Assembly (NCBI RefSeq): GCF_037338445.1
Contig: NZ_CP147838.1
Location: forward strand, 2,170,001-2,234,000
Source of the DNA: Salinibaculum sp. SYNS191
Lineage (GTDB): Archaea; Halobacteriota; Halobacteria; Halobacteriales; Haloarculaceae
DNA: 64,000 bases
Reading direction: 5' to 3'
Shown here: in pieces, positions 16,511 through 25,652 of the stretch
Numbering within the stretch: position 1 is the stretch's first letter
How the letters are laid out: the number at the start of each line of letters is the position of its first letter
Notes under the pieces: generated by a model
What the model was told of the DNA's origin: nothing
What the model saw: the letters and a program-made list of their open reading frames with translations, nothing else
Databases searched by the model: none
Made by a program: the position numbers and the translations under genes

Positions 16511-17236
16511 ATGAAACTGGCACGCATCCGGACCGACGACGGCGTCCAGACCGGCGAGTACGACGACGGCACGGTTACGACCGACGCGGGGACCTACGAG
16601 GTCGGCGCGGACGCGGACCTGCTCGCGCCCTGCGAACCGGGTACCTTCTACTGCGTCGGGCGCAACTTCGCGGAGAAAATCGACCAGATGGACTACGACG
16701 TCCCGGACATCCCGGACTGGTTCATCAAGCCCGCCGTCTCGCTGCACCACCCCGACGAGCCCATCGTCCACCCCGAGTGGACCGAAGAACTCACTTACGC
16801 CGGCGAACTCGCCGCGGTCGTCGACGAGGAGTGCACCGACCTGGACGGCGAGGACGAGGTCCGGGAGGTCCTGCGCGGGTGGACCATCCTGAACGACCTG
16901 GACGCGCTCGACCAGGAGCGGCGCACCGCCCGGAAGGCCTTCGACGGGTCGGGGCCACTCGGCCCGGTCATCGAGACGGACCTCGACCCCCGCGGCATCG
17001 ACATGGAGACGCACATCTCCGGGGAGAAACGCCAGGACGCGACGACGGACTGGATGATTTTCGACCCCTACGAGACGATCGCCTTCCTCTCCGAGCGGTA
17101 CACCTTCAGGCCGGGCGACGTGATTTCCTTCGGCAGCCCCGCGAATCCGGGCCTGCTGGAACCCGGCGACGACATCGAAATCTGGTACGAGGGTATCGGG
17201 ACCCTGCGCAACACCGTCGTCGCACCCGACGAGTGA
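16511..17236 (+). CDS. Fumarylacetoacetate hydrolase (FAH) family protein
   Basis: 241 residues from ATG 16511 (GTG 16508 is an alternative). FAH-fold marks are YCVGRNFAEKI, PDWFIKPAVSL, GWTILNDLDALDQERR and a terminal GDVISFGSPANPGLLEPGD. Enzymes of this fold hydrolyse or hydrate 2-oxo acids using a divalent metal held by E-x-E plus a third acid. Here the usual first Glu is replaced: the segment reads TYAGELA rather than xYExELA. It could still bind metal differently or have drifted from FAH activity. The substrate is unknown. Confidence 0.8.
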   Translation: MKLARIRTDDGVQTGEYDDGTVTTDAGTYEVGADADLLAPCEPGTFYCVGRNFAEKIDQMDYDVPDIPDWFIKPAVSLHHPDEPIVHPEWTEELTYAGELAAVVDEECTDLDGEDEVREVLRGWTILNDLDALDQERRTARKAFDGSGPLGPVIETDLDPRGIDMETHISGEKRQDATTDWMIFDPYETIAFLSERYTFRPGDVISFGSPANPGLLEPGDDIEIWYEGIGTLRNTVVAPDE

Positions 17237-17369
17237 GCGGCCGGGGCGACGGCGCCCGCCTGTTTCCCATAATCAATCACTACCTACGAGAATAGGTAAA
17301 CATTCTAGGTCTTGTGAAGACATTGTACGGAACTTCTAAGTAGAGAAATCCAGAATTGATTTACATACG

Positions 17370-17513
17370 ATGAGTAAGAGCGAGTCATCATCCGCCGTCG
17401 AAGACACGTACTACGAATGCGCCCCCTGCGACTACACGGCCCGTGTAGACATCGCCATCGGGATGTGCCCGCTCTGTGGGGACCGTCTCGCGGCGACGAG
17501 CCGGTTCGAGTGA
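17370..17513 (+). CDS. CPxCG-type zinc finger microprotein (47 aa)
   Basis: ATG 17370 to TGA 17513 gives 47 residues with two knuckles, YYECAPCDY (Cys20 and Cys23) and GMCPLCGDR (Cys36 and Cys39), spaced for one zinc ribbon. The acidic Ser-rich N-terminus and overall size match the small zinc finger proteins that are frequent in haloarchaea and influence stress, swarming or biofilm traits. A TATA-like TCTAAGT lies ~30 nt upstream. It sits alone between the FAH and aceA genes. Confidence 0.75.
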   Translation: MSKSESSSAVEDTYYECAPCDYTARVDIAIGMCPLCGDRLAATSRFE

Positions 17514-17744
17514 GCCCACGGCGGGCGTGACTGCGCCGGAGTGGACGGCGCGGGGCGCGCCCGCTCGGTGACTGCCCGGGAGCCTGCAAGAGAGTCACAC
17601 GCAATTTAAGGTCCTAGACGTGGGCAAGGTATCTAAATGCATTAAAGAATATTATCATTATAGTTCATAACATTTTTCTATACCCGCCGTTTCCGGGTGG
17701 ATGCAAGATACCCCGCGTCTCGAACGCGGACACACACTCCAATC
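17514..17744 (+). promoter_or_regulatory. aceA upstream region
   Basis: About 230 nt without a gene. 17600-17690 is AT-rich (ACGCAATTTAAGG, then several A/T runs), unusual for this genome. A TATA-like TTTTTCTATA ends at about 17690. A small hairpin ACCCG/CGGGT lies at about 17690-17707. The leader before the ATG is longer than for most genes here, leaving room for regulation by carbon source; that is inference. Confidence 0.45.
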
Positions 17745-18815
17745 ATGACACAAGACGACGACGGAATCGACGAAGTTGCGAGCCGAGTCAAGAGCACCGA
17801 CCCGTACATCCGCGACGTGGAAAACGACGCGGCCCGCGAACTGCGGGACATGCTGAACAACCAGGACTACGTCTTCGCGCCGGGTACCTACCACGCGCTG
17901 GACGCCCGCCTGGCCGAGATGGCCGGTCTGGACGCCGTCTACATGTCCGGCTACTCCACGGTGCTGGGCCAGTTCGGCTTCCCGGACCTCGAGATGGTCG
18001 ACATGCGCGAGATGGTCGAGAACGCCAAGCGCCAGGTCGAGGCCACGAACCTGCCCATCATCGCGGACTGTGACACCGGCTACGGCGGCATCCACAACGT
18101 CCGCCGCGCCGTCCGCGAGTACGAGAAGGTCGGCGTCGCCGCGGTCCACATCGAGGACCAGACGACGCCCAAGCGCTGCGGCCACATCGCCGGCAAGCAG
18201 ATCGTCTCGCGAGAGGACGCCGTCGCCCGCTTCAGCGCGGCCGTCGACGCCAAGCAGGACGAGGACACCATCATCATCGCCCGGACGGACGCCTACGGCT
18301 CCGCCAACGGCGACTGGGAGGAACACCTCGAACGCGGTCGGCTCTACGCCGACGCCGGCGTCGACCTGGTCTGGCCCGAGATGCCCGACCCGTCCCGTGA
18401 GGACGCCGTCGAGTACGCCGAGACCATCCACGAGACCCACCCCGACCTGAAGCTGGCCTTCAACTACTCCAGCTCCTTCGCCTGGAGCGAGGAGGAGGAC
18501 CCGCTCACGTTCCAGGAACTGGGCGACCTCGGCTACAAGTACCAGTTCATCACGCTGTACGCCCTGCACTCGGGTGCTCACGCCGTCTACGAGGACATGG
18601 TCAACATCGCCGAGAACGCCGAGGAGGCGCAGTTCGACCTCGAAGACCGCTACCTGGGCCACCCGACCGAGAGCCACCACGAGCTCTCGTTCGTCCCGCG
18701 CTTCCAGGAGATCGAGGCCGAATTCGACCCCGAGGCCGCCGAGCGCCAGGAGAAGTCCGCAGGGTTCACCGAAGAGGGCGACACCGTCCTCACCAGCGAA
18801 TCCAACGACGACTGA
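17745..18815 (+). CDS. aceA: Isocitrate lyase
   Basis: 356 residues from ATG 17745. It splits isocitrate into glyoxylate and succinate, the first step of the glyoxylate bypass. The catalytic motif KRCGH (143-147) contains the active Cys. Upstream ADCDTGYGG (108-116) supplies Mg2+ ligands, and IIARTDAYG binds substrate. The length and sequence place it in the archaeal/ICL-PEP mutase branch. A T-rich terminator follows, and malate synthase begins 132 nt downstream from its own promoter. Confidence 0.93.
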   Translation: MTQDDDGIDEVASRVKSTDPYIRDVENDAARELRDMLNNQDYVFAPGTYHALDARLAEMAGLDAVYMSGYSTVLGQFGFPDLEMVDMREMVENAKRQVEATNLPIIADCDTGYGGIHNVRRAVREYEKVGVAAVHIEDQTTPKRCGHIAGKQIVSREDAVARFSAAVDAKQDEDTIIIARTDAYGSANGDWEEHLERGRLYADAGVDLVWPEMPDPSREDAVEYAETIHETHPDLKLAFNYSSSFAWSEEEDPLTFQELGDLGYKYQFITLYALHSGAHAVYEDMVNIAENAEEAQFDLEDRYLGHPTESHHELSFVPRFQEIEAEFDPEAAERQEKSAGFTEEGDTVLTSESNDD

Positions 18816-18832
18816 TTCCGGCCGCTCTCGAT

Positions 18833-18852
18833 TTTTCCTCTTTCGATTTTCA
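18833..18852 (+). terminator. T-rich terminator of aceA
   Basis: T5 and T4 tracts (GATTTTTCC, CGATTTTC) occur 20-40 nt after the aceA stop. Confidence 0.5.
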
Positions 18853-18911
18853 CGCCGCCTAGAGCCTGTGAGCCGTGAAATTCCTTCATCCCGTCGCGCC
18901 GATTTGACCAT

Positions 18912-18919
18912 CTTTAATA
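18912..18919 (+). promoter_or_regulatory. aceB promoter TATA box
   Basis: CTTTAATA lies 29-36 nt before the ATG, and a GGAGGT lies about 10 nt before the ATG. aceB thus has its own promoter as well as possible read-through from aceA. Confidence 0.5.
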
Positions 18920-18947
18920 GTCGGGGAGTGGAGGTAGAACATGACAC

Positions 18948-20249
18948 ATGGAACGAAAACACGCCCGGAAGTTCGTTCGGACGTTCTTCACCTCGCCGAC
19001 AGCCGTCGAGGGTGAAGACGACTCGGCCAAGATGATGCGAAGCGCGGCACAGCTCCGCGGGATGCAGGCACCCGACGTCTGGGTCCCGGACAACGAGGAC
19101 GCCACCGCGCCGAACATGCGCGACGAGGGTGCCCAGAACATCATCGACGTCATCTCCGAGCACGGGGAAGACTTCCCCGCGGAGATTCACCCCCGCATCG
19201 TCTGGCACCGCGACAGCCCCGACACGCGCCACCAGGGCTTCAAGCACCTGATGGAGATCGCCGATCCCGAGAACGGGGCCATCCAGCACATCGACGGCTT
19301 CGTCATCCCCGAAGTCGGCGACATCGACGACTGGAAGAAGGCCGACGAGTTCCTGACCATCGTCGAGAACGAACACGACCTCGGCGAGGGCAGCCTCGCG
19401 ATGTCCGTCATCGTCGAGTGCGGTGCCTCCGAACTCGCGATGGAGGAACTGCGCACCGAGATTGGACGCCCGTCGAACAACCTCGAACGGCTGTTCATGC
19501 TGGTCAACGGTGAGGTCGACTACACCAAGAGCATGCGCGCCATCACGCCCACGGGCGAACTGCCGCCGTGGCCCGAACTGCGCCACAACACCTCGCGCGC
19601 GGCCGACGCCGCCGGCCTCATCGCCGTCGACGGCCCGTACGACGACATCCGCGACGTCGAGGGCTACCGCGAGCGCATGACCGACAACCAGGCCAAAGGG
19701 CAACTCGGCATCTGGTCGCTCACGCCCGGCCAGGTCGTCGAGGCCAACAAGTCGCCCCTGCCCCCGGCAGCGGGCTACTGGCTCATCGACGCCGCCGGCG
19801 ACGAAGTCGAACTCGACGAGGAGGACGGCGTCTGGGCCTACAAGGGCGACCGCATCTCCGTCGAGGAGAGCGGCGACGGCTACGTCCTGACGGTCGGCAC
19901 CGACGAGACCGAGGTCGCCGACGACGACGAACTCGCGCAGGAACTGCTCGACCTGGTCTCCTACGTCCCGAGCATGAACGACATCGTCGACTCCATGGAG
20001 GAGTTCGAGGCCGCCAAGGAGGCCGGCAAGGGCGCTATCGCGATGACCCAGGCCGCGACGGTCCGCATCGGCGACGTCGAGGTCGACATCAGCCGCGACC
20101 GCATGTGGGACGAGGCCACCTACCAGGCCCTGCAGACCCCCATCACGCTGTTCCAGGACGTCTACGACAACCGTCCCGACCAGCACGACGACCTCGCCGA
20201 ACTCTACAGCGAGGACGTCGTCGAGCGCGCGATGGAAGTCGGCAACTGA
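18948..20249 (+). CDS. aceB: Malate synthase, haloarchaeal form (AceB)
   Basis: 433 residues, the same size as the short haloarchaeal malate synthase (MSH) characterised in Haloferax volcanii, which differs from the A and G forms. It condenses glyoxylate with acetyl-CoA to malate. Recognisable parts are VWVPDNEDATAPN, PRIVWHRDSPDTRHQG, and the central CGASELAMEELRTEIGR segment with acid residues for Mg2+/glyoxylate. aceA and aceB side by side complete the glyoxylate bypass for growth on acetate. Confidence 0.92.
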   Translation: MERKHARKFVRTFFTSPTAVEGEDDSAKMMRSAAQLRGMQAPDVWVPDNEDATAPNMRDEGAQNIIDVISEHGEDFPAEIHPRIVWHRDSPDTRHQGFKHLMEIADPENGAIQHIDGFVIPEVGDIDDWKKADEFLTIVENEHDLGEGSLAMSVIVECGASELAMEELRTEIGRPSNNLERLFMLVNGEVDYTKSMRAITPTGELPPWPELRHNTSRAADAAGLIAVDGPYDDIRDVEGYRERMTDNQAKGQLGIWSLTPGQVVEANKSPLPPAAGYWLIDAAGDEVELDEEDGVWAYKGDRISVEESGDGYVLTVGTDETEVADDDELAQELLDLVSYVPSMNDIVDSMEEFEAAKEAGKGAIAMTQAATVRIGDVEVDISRDRMWDEATYQALQTPITLFQDVYDNRPDQHDDLAELYSEDVVERAMEVGN

Positions 20250-20263
20250 AGCCGCGACTCTCA

Positions 20264-20275
20264 CCGATTTTTTCG
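20264..20275 (+). terminator. T6 terminator of aceB
   Basis: CCGATTTTTTCG about 15 nt after the aceB stop gives an oligo-T stop signal. Confidence 0.5.
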
Positions 20276-20348
20276 ACGCTGCCCGTCCAGTCGCGACGCC
20301 GTCTCCCACACCGGGAGCTATTTCGTCTCGTCTGTGCCACGATAACAC

Positions 20349-20978
20349 ATGTTCACCGACAGGACCGAGGCGGGCCACCGTCTCGCCGACCGCCTCGAAT
20401 CTCAGGACGTCGAGGCCGACGTCGTGCTGGGAATCACGCGCGGCGGCGTGCCGGTCGCCCGCGTCGTCGCCGAGCGACTGGGCTGTCCCCTCGGCGTCGT
20501 CGTCGTCCAGAAAATCGGGACGCCGCGGCGGGAGGAACTGGCGCTTGGCGCGGTCAGCAGCGACGGGACGGCGTGGTTCAACGACGACCTCGTCGCCGAA
20601 CTCGGCGTCGACGAGTCCGTCTTCGCCAACCGGCGCGAACAGGCCGAGGCGTCGGCCGCCGAGAAGGCCGCACACTTCCGGACCGACCGGGAGACGCCCG
20701 ACGTGAGCGGCAAGCGCGTACTCGTCGTCGACGACGGGGTAGCGACGGGCGCGACGGCGTGTGCCGCGCTGCGGGCGACCCGGGAACGCGGCGCGAGCGA
20801 GGTGATTCTCGCCGTCCCGGTGGGCGCGCCGTCGTCGCTGGAGATGGTCGGGCGGGAAGCCGACGACGTGGTCGCGGTGGCGACGCCGGAGCCGTTCGGG
20901 GCCGTCGGGCGGTTCTACGACCGATTCGACCAGGTCACCGACGAGGAGGTCCGCGAGGCGCTCACCGCCGCTGCCTGA
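20349..20978 (+). CDS. Type I phosphoribosyltransferase family protein
   Basis: 209 residues. The PRPP-binding loop VLVVDDGVATGATACAA (124-140) is intact, and GITRGGVPVARVVAERLG (28-45) forms the pyrophosphate loop region. Residues PRREELALGAVSSDGTAWFNDD mark the group annotated as predicted phosphoribosyltransferases, often near stress genes, with unknown acceptor base. It is cytosolic and convergent with the DUF3179 gene. Confidence 0.85.
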   Translation: MFTDRTEAGHRLADRLESQDVEADVVLGITRGGVPVARVVAERLGCPLGVVVVQKIGTPRREELALGAVSSDGTAWFNDDLVAELGVDESVFANRREQAEASAAEKAAHFRTDRETPDVSGKRVLVVDDGVATGATACAALRATRERGASEVILAVPVGAPSSLEMVGREADDVVAVATPEPFGAVGRFYDRFDQVTDEEVREALTAAA

Positions 20979-20990
20979 ACAGGTCCCACC

Positions 20991-22142
20991 CTACCCCTGG
21001 CCGAATATCTCGGTGCCGGGGTAGAAGTCCGCCCAGGCGAACCAGAACATCGGCGAGCGGTCGTTGGCCCGGGTCAGCGTCGTTCCCTCGTGGGGGCCGT
21101 CCTGGGCCCGGCCGCTGACGATGCGCCACCGGGACCCGCCGGCCGTCAGGACGTCGCCGTCGCGAGCAAACGTGAGGGTGGTGCCGTCGACGGTGCGCTC
21201 GTAGGCGACCAGCGAACCGTCGGCGGTGGCCGCGACGACCACGGGGAGGTCCCCGACGGTGTCGTTGACGACGCCGCCGCGGTCCTGGACCGTCTCCAGG
21301 GGGTACGCGCGGGCGGCCTCGTCGGTCGCGACGCCGATGACCGACGCCTTCGGGTGGAGGCGGCCGTCAGCGGTGTCGCCGCCGATGCCGATGCGACGGC
21401 TGCTGTCGTAGCCGACGTAGGGGTCGCGGTCGTAGTCGCGCGAGACCTCGCCCTTGACCGTCGCCGACTTCGGCGGCGGGAGCAGCACCTCCGTCTCGGG
21501 ATGTTCACCGCGCCACTCCCCCCAGGTCGTGATGGTCGAGGGGCGAAGCGCCAGCGCCGTGCCGGTTTTGGGCCCCTTGACGGCCTTGCCGAGCACCTGG
21601 CTCCACAGCGACTCCGTGAGCGCGTCGTACATCACCAGGTCGGACATCCAGAGGAGCCCGGAGACGCCGAAGACGGTCTCCTGGCCGTCGACGCGGCGCT
21701 CGGCGGTCACGCCGGAGCCACACAGCGGGCAGAACGTGACCAGCAGCGGGCCGCCGAAGTTGTCGTTGACGACCTCGTGCCAGTTCAGGACGGCCAGGGG
21801 GTACGCACGGGCGGCGTCGCCGGCGGTGACACCGATGACGCGCTCGTCGTCGGCCAAGTCGGCGCTCTCCTCGCTCCAGTCGGGCCCGAAGACGGGGTCG
21901 GTGATGGCCGGGATGGCGTCCTTCGCTGCGCCCCGGCGGAGGTCGCTGTCCGACAGGGGCAGGTCGGGGTCGGCCAGGCTGCCCACGCGGGTCGAGTCCC
22001 CCTCGACCGTGACCGTGGGTGCGGGGTCGGTTCCGGTCGGGCCGGCGGGAGTGGTCCCGGGCGAGCCCCCGTCGGAGAGACACCCGGCGGCCCCGACGGT
22101 GAAGCCGGTGCCGACGATGCCCAGGAAGCGGCGGCGGTTCAT
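20991..22142 (-). CDS. DUF3179 domain Tat lipoprotein
   Basis: 383 residues. MNRRRFLGIVGTGF is a Tat signal and AAGC (Cys21) a lipobox, so it is lipid-anchored outside the cell. The DUF3179 domain is seen in GVTAGDAARAYPLAVLNWHEVVND and in VTFCPLCGSGVTAERR with its CPLC pair, plus DLVMYDALTESLWSQ. The repeated ARAYPL motif (about residues 111 and 288) suggests an internal duplication. The family function is unknown; the CxxC may bind metal or undergo redox exchange. Confidence 0.85.
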   Translation of the reverse strand: MNRRRFLGIVGTGFTVGAAGCLSDGGSPGTTPAGPTGTDPAPTVTVEGDSTRVGSLADPDLPLSDSDLRRGAAKDAIPAITDPVFGPDWSEESADLADDERVIGVTAGDAARAYPLAVLNWHEVVNDNFGGPLLVTFCPLCGSGVTAERRVDGQETVFGVSGLLWMSDLVMYDALTESLWSQVLGKAVKGPKTGTALALRPSTITTWGEWRGEHPETEVLLPPPKSATVKGEVSRDYDRDPYVGYDSSRRIGIGGDTADGRLHPKASVIGVATDEAARAYPLETVQDRGGVVNDTVGDLPVVVAATADGSLVAYERTVDGTTLTFARDGDVLTAGGSRWRIVSGRAQDGPHEGTTLTRANDRSPMFWFAWADFYPGTEIFGQG

Positions 22143-22267
22143 GACAACGGATACGGGCGAAACCGGCTAAAGCGTACGTCGATGGGGCGCGGGTCGCTCA
22201 CAACCGCGTCGCGGGCGGCACGCGGCCGACGCCTCCCACTCACTCCACCTTCACTCCGGGGCGGCAG

Positions 22268-22275
22268 TTTATAAT
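22268..22275 (+). promoter_or_regulatory. TATA box of the helicase-HD operon
   Basis: TTTATAAT lies 23-30 nt before the GTG start at 22298, which supports a leaderless transcript and this GTG start. Confidence 0.6.
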
Positions 22276-22297
22276 CGAAAGCGTCCTACCCCCGCCC

Positions 22298-24496
22298 GTG
22301 TCAGAGACAGCGGGCTACCTGCGGTTTTTCCCCTACGAGGAGCCCTACGACCACCAGCGCGAGGCGATGGGGCGCATCCACGACGCGCTGGCCGACGGGT
22401 CGGACATCCTCTTCGAGGGCGCGACGGGGACCGGCAAGACGCTGGCCTCGCTCGCGCCCGCACTCGAGTACGCCCGCGAGACGTCGAAGACGGTGGTCAT
22501 CACGACGAACGTCCACCAGCAGATGCGGCAGTTCCGCCGCGACGCCTCGGCGATTACGGACGAGGAACCGATTCGCGCCGTCGTCTTCCGCGGGAAGGCC
22601 TCGATGTGTCACATCGACGTCGGGTACGAGGAGTGCCAGGCGCTGCGCGACACCACCCGCGACCTGGTCGAGACCGAGGAGGAACTGGCCGACCTCGAAC
22701 GCCAGCAGCGAAACCTCCTGAGCGATAGCCAGGGCGGCGACAGCGGGGCCGCCGAGGCCCGGTCGGCGGTCATGGACGAACTCGACGCCGTCGAGGACGA
22801 CCTGGCGGAGTTCGAGGACAGGGCCACCTGCGACCACTACTACCGGAACCTCACTGCCGACACCGACGACTTCTTCGCGTGGCTGTACGACGACGTGCGC
22901 ACGCCGGACGAAATCTACGAGCGCGCCCACGGCGAGGGCTTTTGCGGCTACGAGCTCCTGAAGGAGGGCATCGAGAACGTCGACCTCGTGGTCTGTAACT
23001 ACCACCACCTGCTGGACCCGATGATACGCCAGCAGTTCTTCCGGTGGCTCGGCCGGGACCCCGAGGACGTCATCGCCATCTTCGACGAGGCCCACAACGT
23101 CGAGGACGCGGCCCGCGACCACGCCCGGCGGACGGTCACCGAGAACACGCTGGAGAGCGCGCTGGACGAACTCACCGAATCCGACGACGCCCGCTCGGAG
23201 CCAGCATACAACGTCCTCGGGACGTTCCTCGAAGCCCTGCGGGAAGCCTACGACGAGGCCTTCTCCTTCGGCGAGCGCGAACAGGTCGGCGAGAACTGGT
23301 ACGACCTCGCCATCGCCAACGACGACCGCCGGGACGACCTCACACTCACGTTTCTCCAGAACTACACCGGTCCCGGCTTCTCCGAGGAACTCGACCACGC
23401 CGTCGAACTCGGCCGGGAACTCGACCAGGAGTACGAGGAGGCCTACAAGAACGGTGACGCGACCGTCCGCCAGGAGTGCCAGACGCTACAGGCCGCCGCC
23501 TTCGTCCGGTCGTGGCTGGAGGAGGGCGACGAGATGGGGACGTATCCGGTCGTCAGCACTCGTCGGGACGAGGACACCGACGATGTGTACGGCCGCGCGG
23601 AACTGTACACCTGCATCCCCGAGCAGGTGACGCGAGGGCTGTTCGACGAACTCCACGCGAGCGTCCTGATGAGCGCGACGCTGCGGCCCTTCGAGGTGAC
23701 CGAGGACGTCCTCGGCCTGGACGACCCGGAGACGATGGCCTACGGCGCGCAGTTCCCCGAGGAGCGCCGCCGGACCTACGCCGTCGACGGGCCGGAACTG
23801 TTCGCCAGCAAGCGCGACGACCGGCACGTCCAGGAGACCATCACCGAGGTCATCGAGGACGCCGCCCACTTCACGCCCGGCAACACGCTCGTGTTCTTCC
23901 CCTCCTACTCCGAGGCCCAGCGCTACCACGAGCGCGTGATGGTGGGTAACCGCTACCTGGACGAACCCGGCACCCCGGCCAACGACCTCCGCGAGGAGTT
24001 CGCCGCCGACGGCGACGGCATCCTGTTCACGTCGCTGTGGGGCACGCTCGGCGAGGGGGTGAGCTTCGACGGCGACGACGCCCGTACCGTCGTCGTGGTC
24101 GGCGTCCCCTACCCGCACCTGGACGACCGGATGGAGGCCGTCCAGGAGGCCTACGACGCGGCCTTCGACGTGGGCGAGAAGGAAGGCTCCGGACCCACGG
24201 TGCAGGGCGAGGACGCCGGCTGGCACTACGCCGTCGAGATTCCGACCATCCGCAAGACCCGGCAGGCGATGGGGCGGGTCGTGCGCTCGCCGGAGGACTT
24301 CGGCGCGCGCATCCTCGTCGACGGCCGGTACACCGAGCGCGCCGAGATAGAGATGGGACAGTACGCCGTCCGCGGCGCGTTCCCCGCCGAGGAACGGGCA
24401 GAGATGATAGACGTCCAGCCCGAGAAACTGAAGTTCGGGCTGTTGAACTTCTATCAAGATGTGGATGCATACGACGGTGACCCGCCGACGCCGTAG
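22298..24496 (+). CDS. XPD/Rad3-type ATP-dependent DNA helicase with Fe-S cluster motif
   Basis: 732 residues from GTG 22298. Walker A GATGTGKT (41-48) and DEAH (263-266) mark a DEAD_2/SF2 helicase that unwinds 5' to 3'. Four cysteines spaced between them (KASMCHIDV, YEECQAL, RATCDHYY, EGFCGYEL) match the 4Fe-4S domain of XPD, FancJ and DinG. Motif VI is IRKTRQAMGRVVRSPEDFGARILVD. The coiled Glu-rich segment around residues 120-170 lies within the Fe-S domain. The role is repair or replication-fork processing. An HD protein gene follows 6 nt after the stop. Confidence 0.92.
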   Translation: MSETAGYLRFFPYEEPYDHQREAMGRIHDALADGSDILFEGATGTGKTLASLAPALEYARETSKTVVITTNVHQQMRQFRRDASAITDEEPIRAVVFRGKASMCHIDVGYEECQALRDTTRDLVETEEELADLERQQRNLLSDSQGGDSGAAEARSAVMDELDAVEDDLAEFEDRATCDHYYRNLTADTDDFFAWLYDDVRTPDEIYERAHGEGFCGYELLKEGIENVDLVVCNYHHLLDPMIRQQFFRWLGRDPEDVIAIFDEAHNVEDAARDHARRTVTENTLESALDELTESDDARSEPAYNVLGTFLEALREAYDEAFSFGEREQVGENWYDLAIANDDRRDDLTLTFLQNYTGPGFSEELDHAVELGRELDQEYEEAYKNGDATVRQECQTLQAAAFVRSWLEEGDEMGTYPVVSTRRDEDTDDVYGRAELYTCIPEQVTRGLFDELHASVLMSATLRPFEVTEDVLGLDDPETMAYGAQFPEERRRTYAVDGPELFASKRDDRHVQETITEVIEDAAHFTPGNTLVFFPSYSEAQRYHERVMVGNRYLDEPGTPANDLREEFAADGDGILFTSLWGTLGEGVSFDGDDARTVVVVGVPYPHLDDRMEAVQEAYDAAFDVGEKEGSGPTVQGEDAGWHYAVEIPTIRKTRQAMGRVVRSPEDFGARILVDGRYTERAEIEMGQYAVRGAFPAEERAEMIDVQPEKLKFGLLNFYQDVDAYDGDPPTP

Positions 24497-24502
24497 CGAT
24501 AC

Positions 24503-25138
24503 ATGAACGTCGAAAACCTTCGGGAGACGGCACGGTCGTACTTCGACGACGAACTCAGCCCCGCCCACGACTGGCACCACGTCGAGCGCGTCGAGGCGCT
24601 GGCCGAGCGCCTGCTGACAGAGTACGACGCCGCCGACGAGCGAACGGTCCGGCTGGCGGTCTTGCTCCACGACATCGGGCGGGCGCGGGAGGACCGCGGC
24701 GAGATAGCCGACCACGCGAGGTGGGGCGCGCGGGAAGCGCGCTCGCTGCTGGCCGAACGCGGCGTCGACGGCGAGCGAATCGACGCGGTCTGTCACGCCA
24801 TCCGGGTCCACCGCTACTCCAGCGACCGCGAGCCGGAGACGCTGGAGGCGGAGATTCTCTGCGACGCCGACAACCTGGACGCCCTCGGCGCGGTCGGCAT
24901 CGCGCGGTGTTTCACCTACGGCGGGGAGCGCGGCGAGACGATTCACGACCCCGACCTGCCGCCGGAGGCCGACGACACGGCCGCCGGGGCGACGCAGTAC
25001 AACCACTTCCACAAGAAGATTCTCGCCCTGCCCGAGCGGATGTACACCGACGCCGGCCGCGCACTCGCCGCCGACCGGCGGGCGGTCGTCGCGGACTTTC
25101 TGGAGCGATTCGAGCGGGAGGTCGACGGCGAGGTCTAG
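24503..25138 (+). CDS. HD domain phosphohydrolase
   Basis: 211 residues. HDWHHVERV (22-30) contributes the first His, LLHDIGRAR holds the His56-Asp57 pair that names the family, and CDADNLDALG adds the last Asp. HD proteins hydrolyse nucleotides, phosphodiesters or (p)ppGpp-like substrates with metal ions. The 6-nt gap after the XPD-like helicase shows co-transcription, so a role linked to nucleic-acid repair is possible but unproven. Confidence 0.88.
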   Translation: MNVENLRETARSYFDDELSPAHDWHHVERVEALAERLLTEYDAADERTVRLAVLLHDIGRAREDRGEIADHARWGAREARSLLAERGVDGERIDAVCHAIRVHRYSSDREPETLEAEILCDADNLDALGAVGIARCFTYGGERGETIHDPDLPPEADDTAAGATQYNHFHKKILALPERMYTDAGRALAADRRAVVADFLERFEREVDGEV

Positions 25139-25614
25139 AGGTCCGGCTGGAGCGTCTCGCCGCAGTCGGGACACTCCAGAATCATGCCCTCCTCGCCCAT
25201 CGCGATGGCCATCGCGGGGCTGTCGCAGGCGGGACAGGGCTGTGCGACCCGGCCCTCAGTGGTCTCTTTCGGCGCGCCGAGTGCCAGCGCGACGACCCGG
25301 TCGTCGCCCTCGTTGCGCCCCTGCTGGTACTCGCCGGGCGGGAAGCGGACGGCCTCGCCCGCCTCGACCGTGACCGTCTCGCTGTCGGCAGTCGGGTCGG
25401 GCGCGTGGTCGAACGTCGCCTCGCCCTCGACGACGTAGAATATCTCCTCCTGGTCGAGGTGGGCGTGGAGGCCACCGCTGAAGGCCTCGCCGGGTTCCAG
25501 GGCGTAGCGGTTGATGGCGACGTCGGTGGCATCGAGCGGGGCCGCCAGGCCGCGGCGGTCGATGTCGTCGCCCAGTGCCTGTGGCTCAACGTCGTCGACG
25601 GAGACTTTCTCCAT
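25135..25614 (-). CDS. Cupin domain protein with C-terminal zinc ribbon
   Basis: 159 residues. Residues ~35-115 form a single cupin barrel (GGLHAHLDQEEIFYVVEGEATF supplies the G(X)5HXH(X)3-4E metal site, and GEAVRFPPGEYQQGRN the second motif). Residues 125-155 add a CPACDS...LECPDCGE zinc ribbon. Cupins are metalloenzymes or sugar/metabolite sensors. The fused ribbon may bind nucleic acid or protein. The last 4 nt overlap the convergent HD gene end. Confidence 0.82.
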   Translation of the reverse strand: MEKVSVDDVEPQALGDDIDRRGLAAPLDATDVAINRYALEPGEAFSGGLHAHLDQEEIFYVVEGEATFDHAPDPTADSETVTVEAGEAVRFPPGEYQQGRNEGDDRVVALALGAPKETTEGRVAQPCPACDSPAMAIAMGEEGMILECPDCGETLQPDL

Positions 25615-25652
25615 GTGGCATCGCTCGAACGGGCGACGGATAATTCCGGGGG

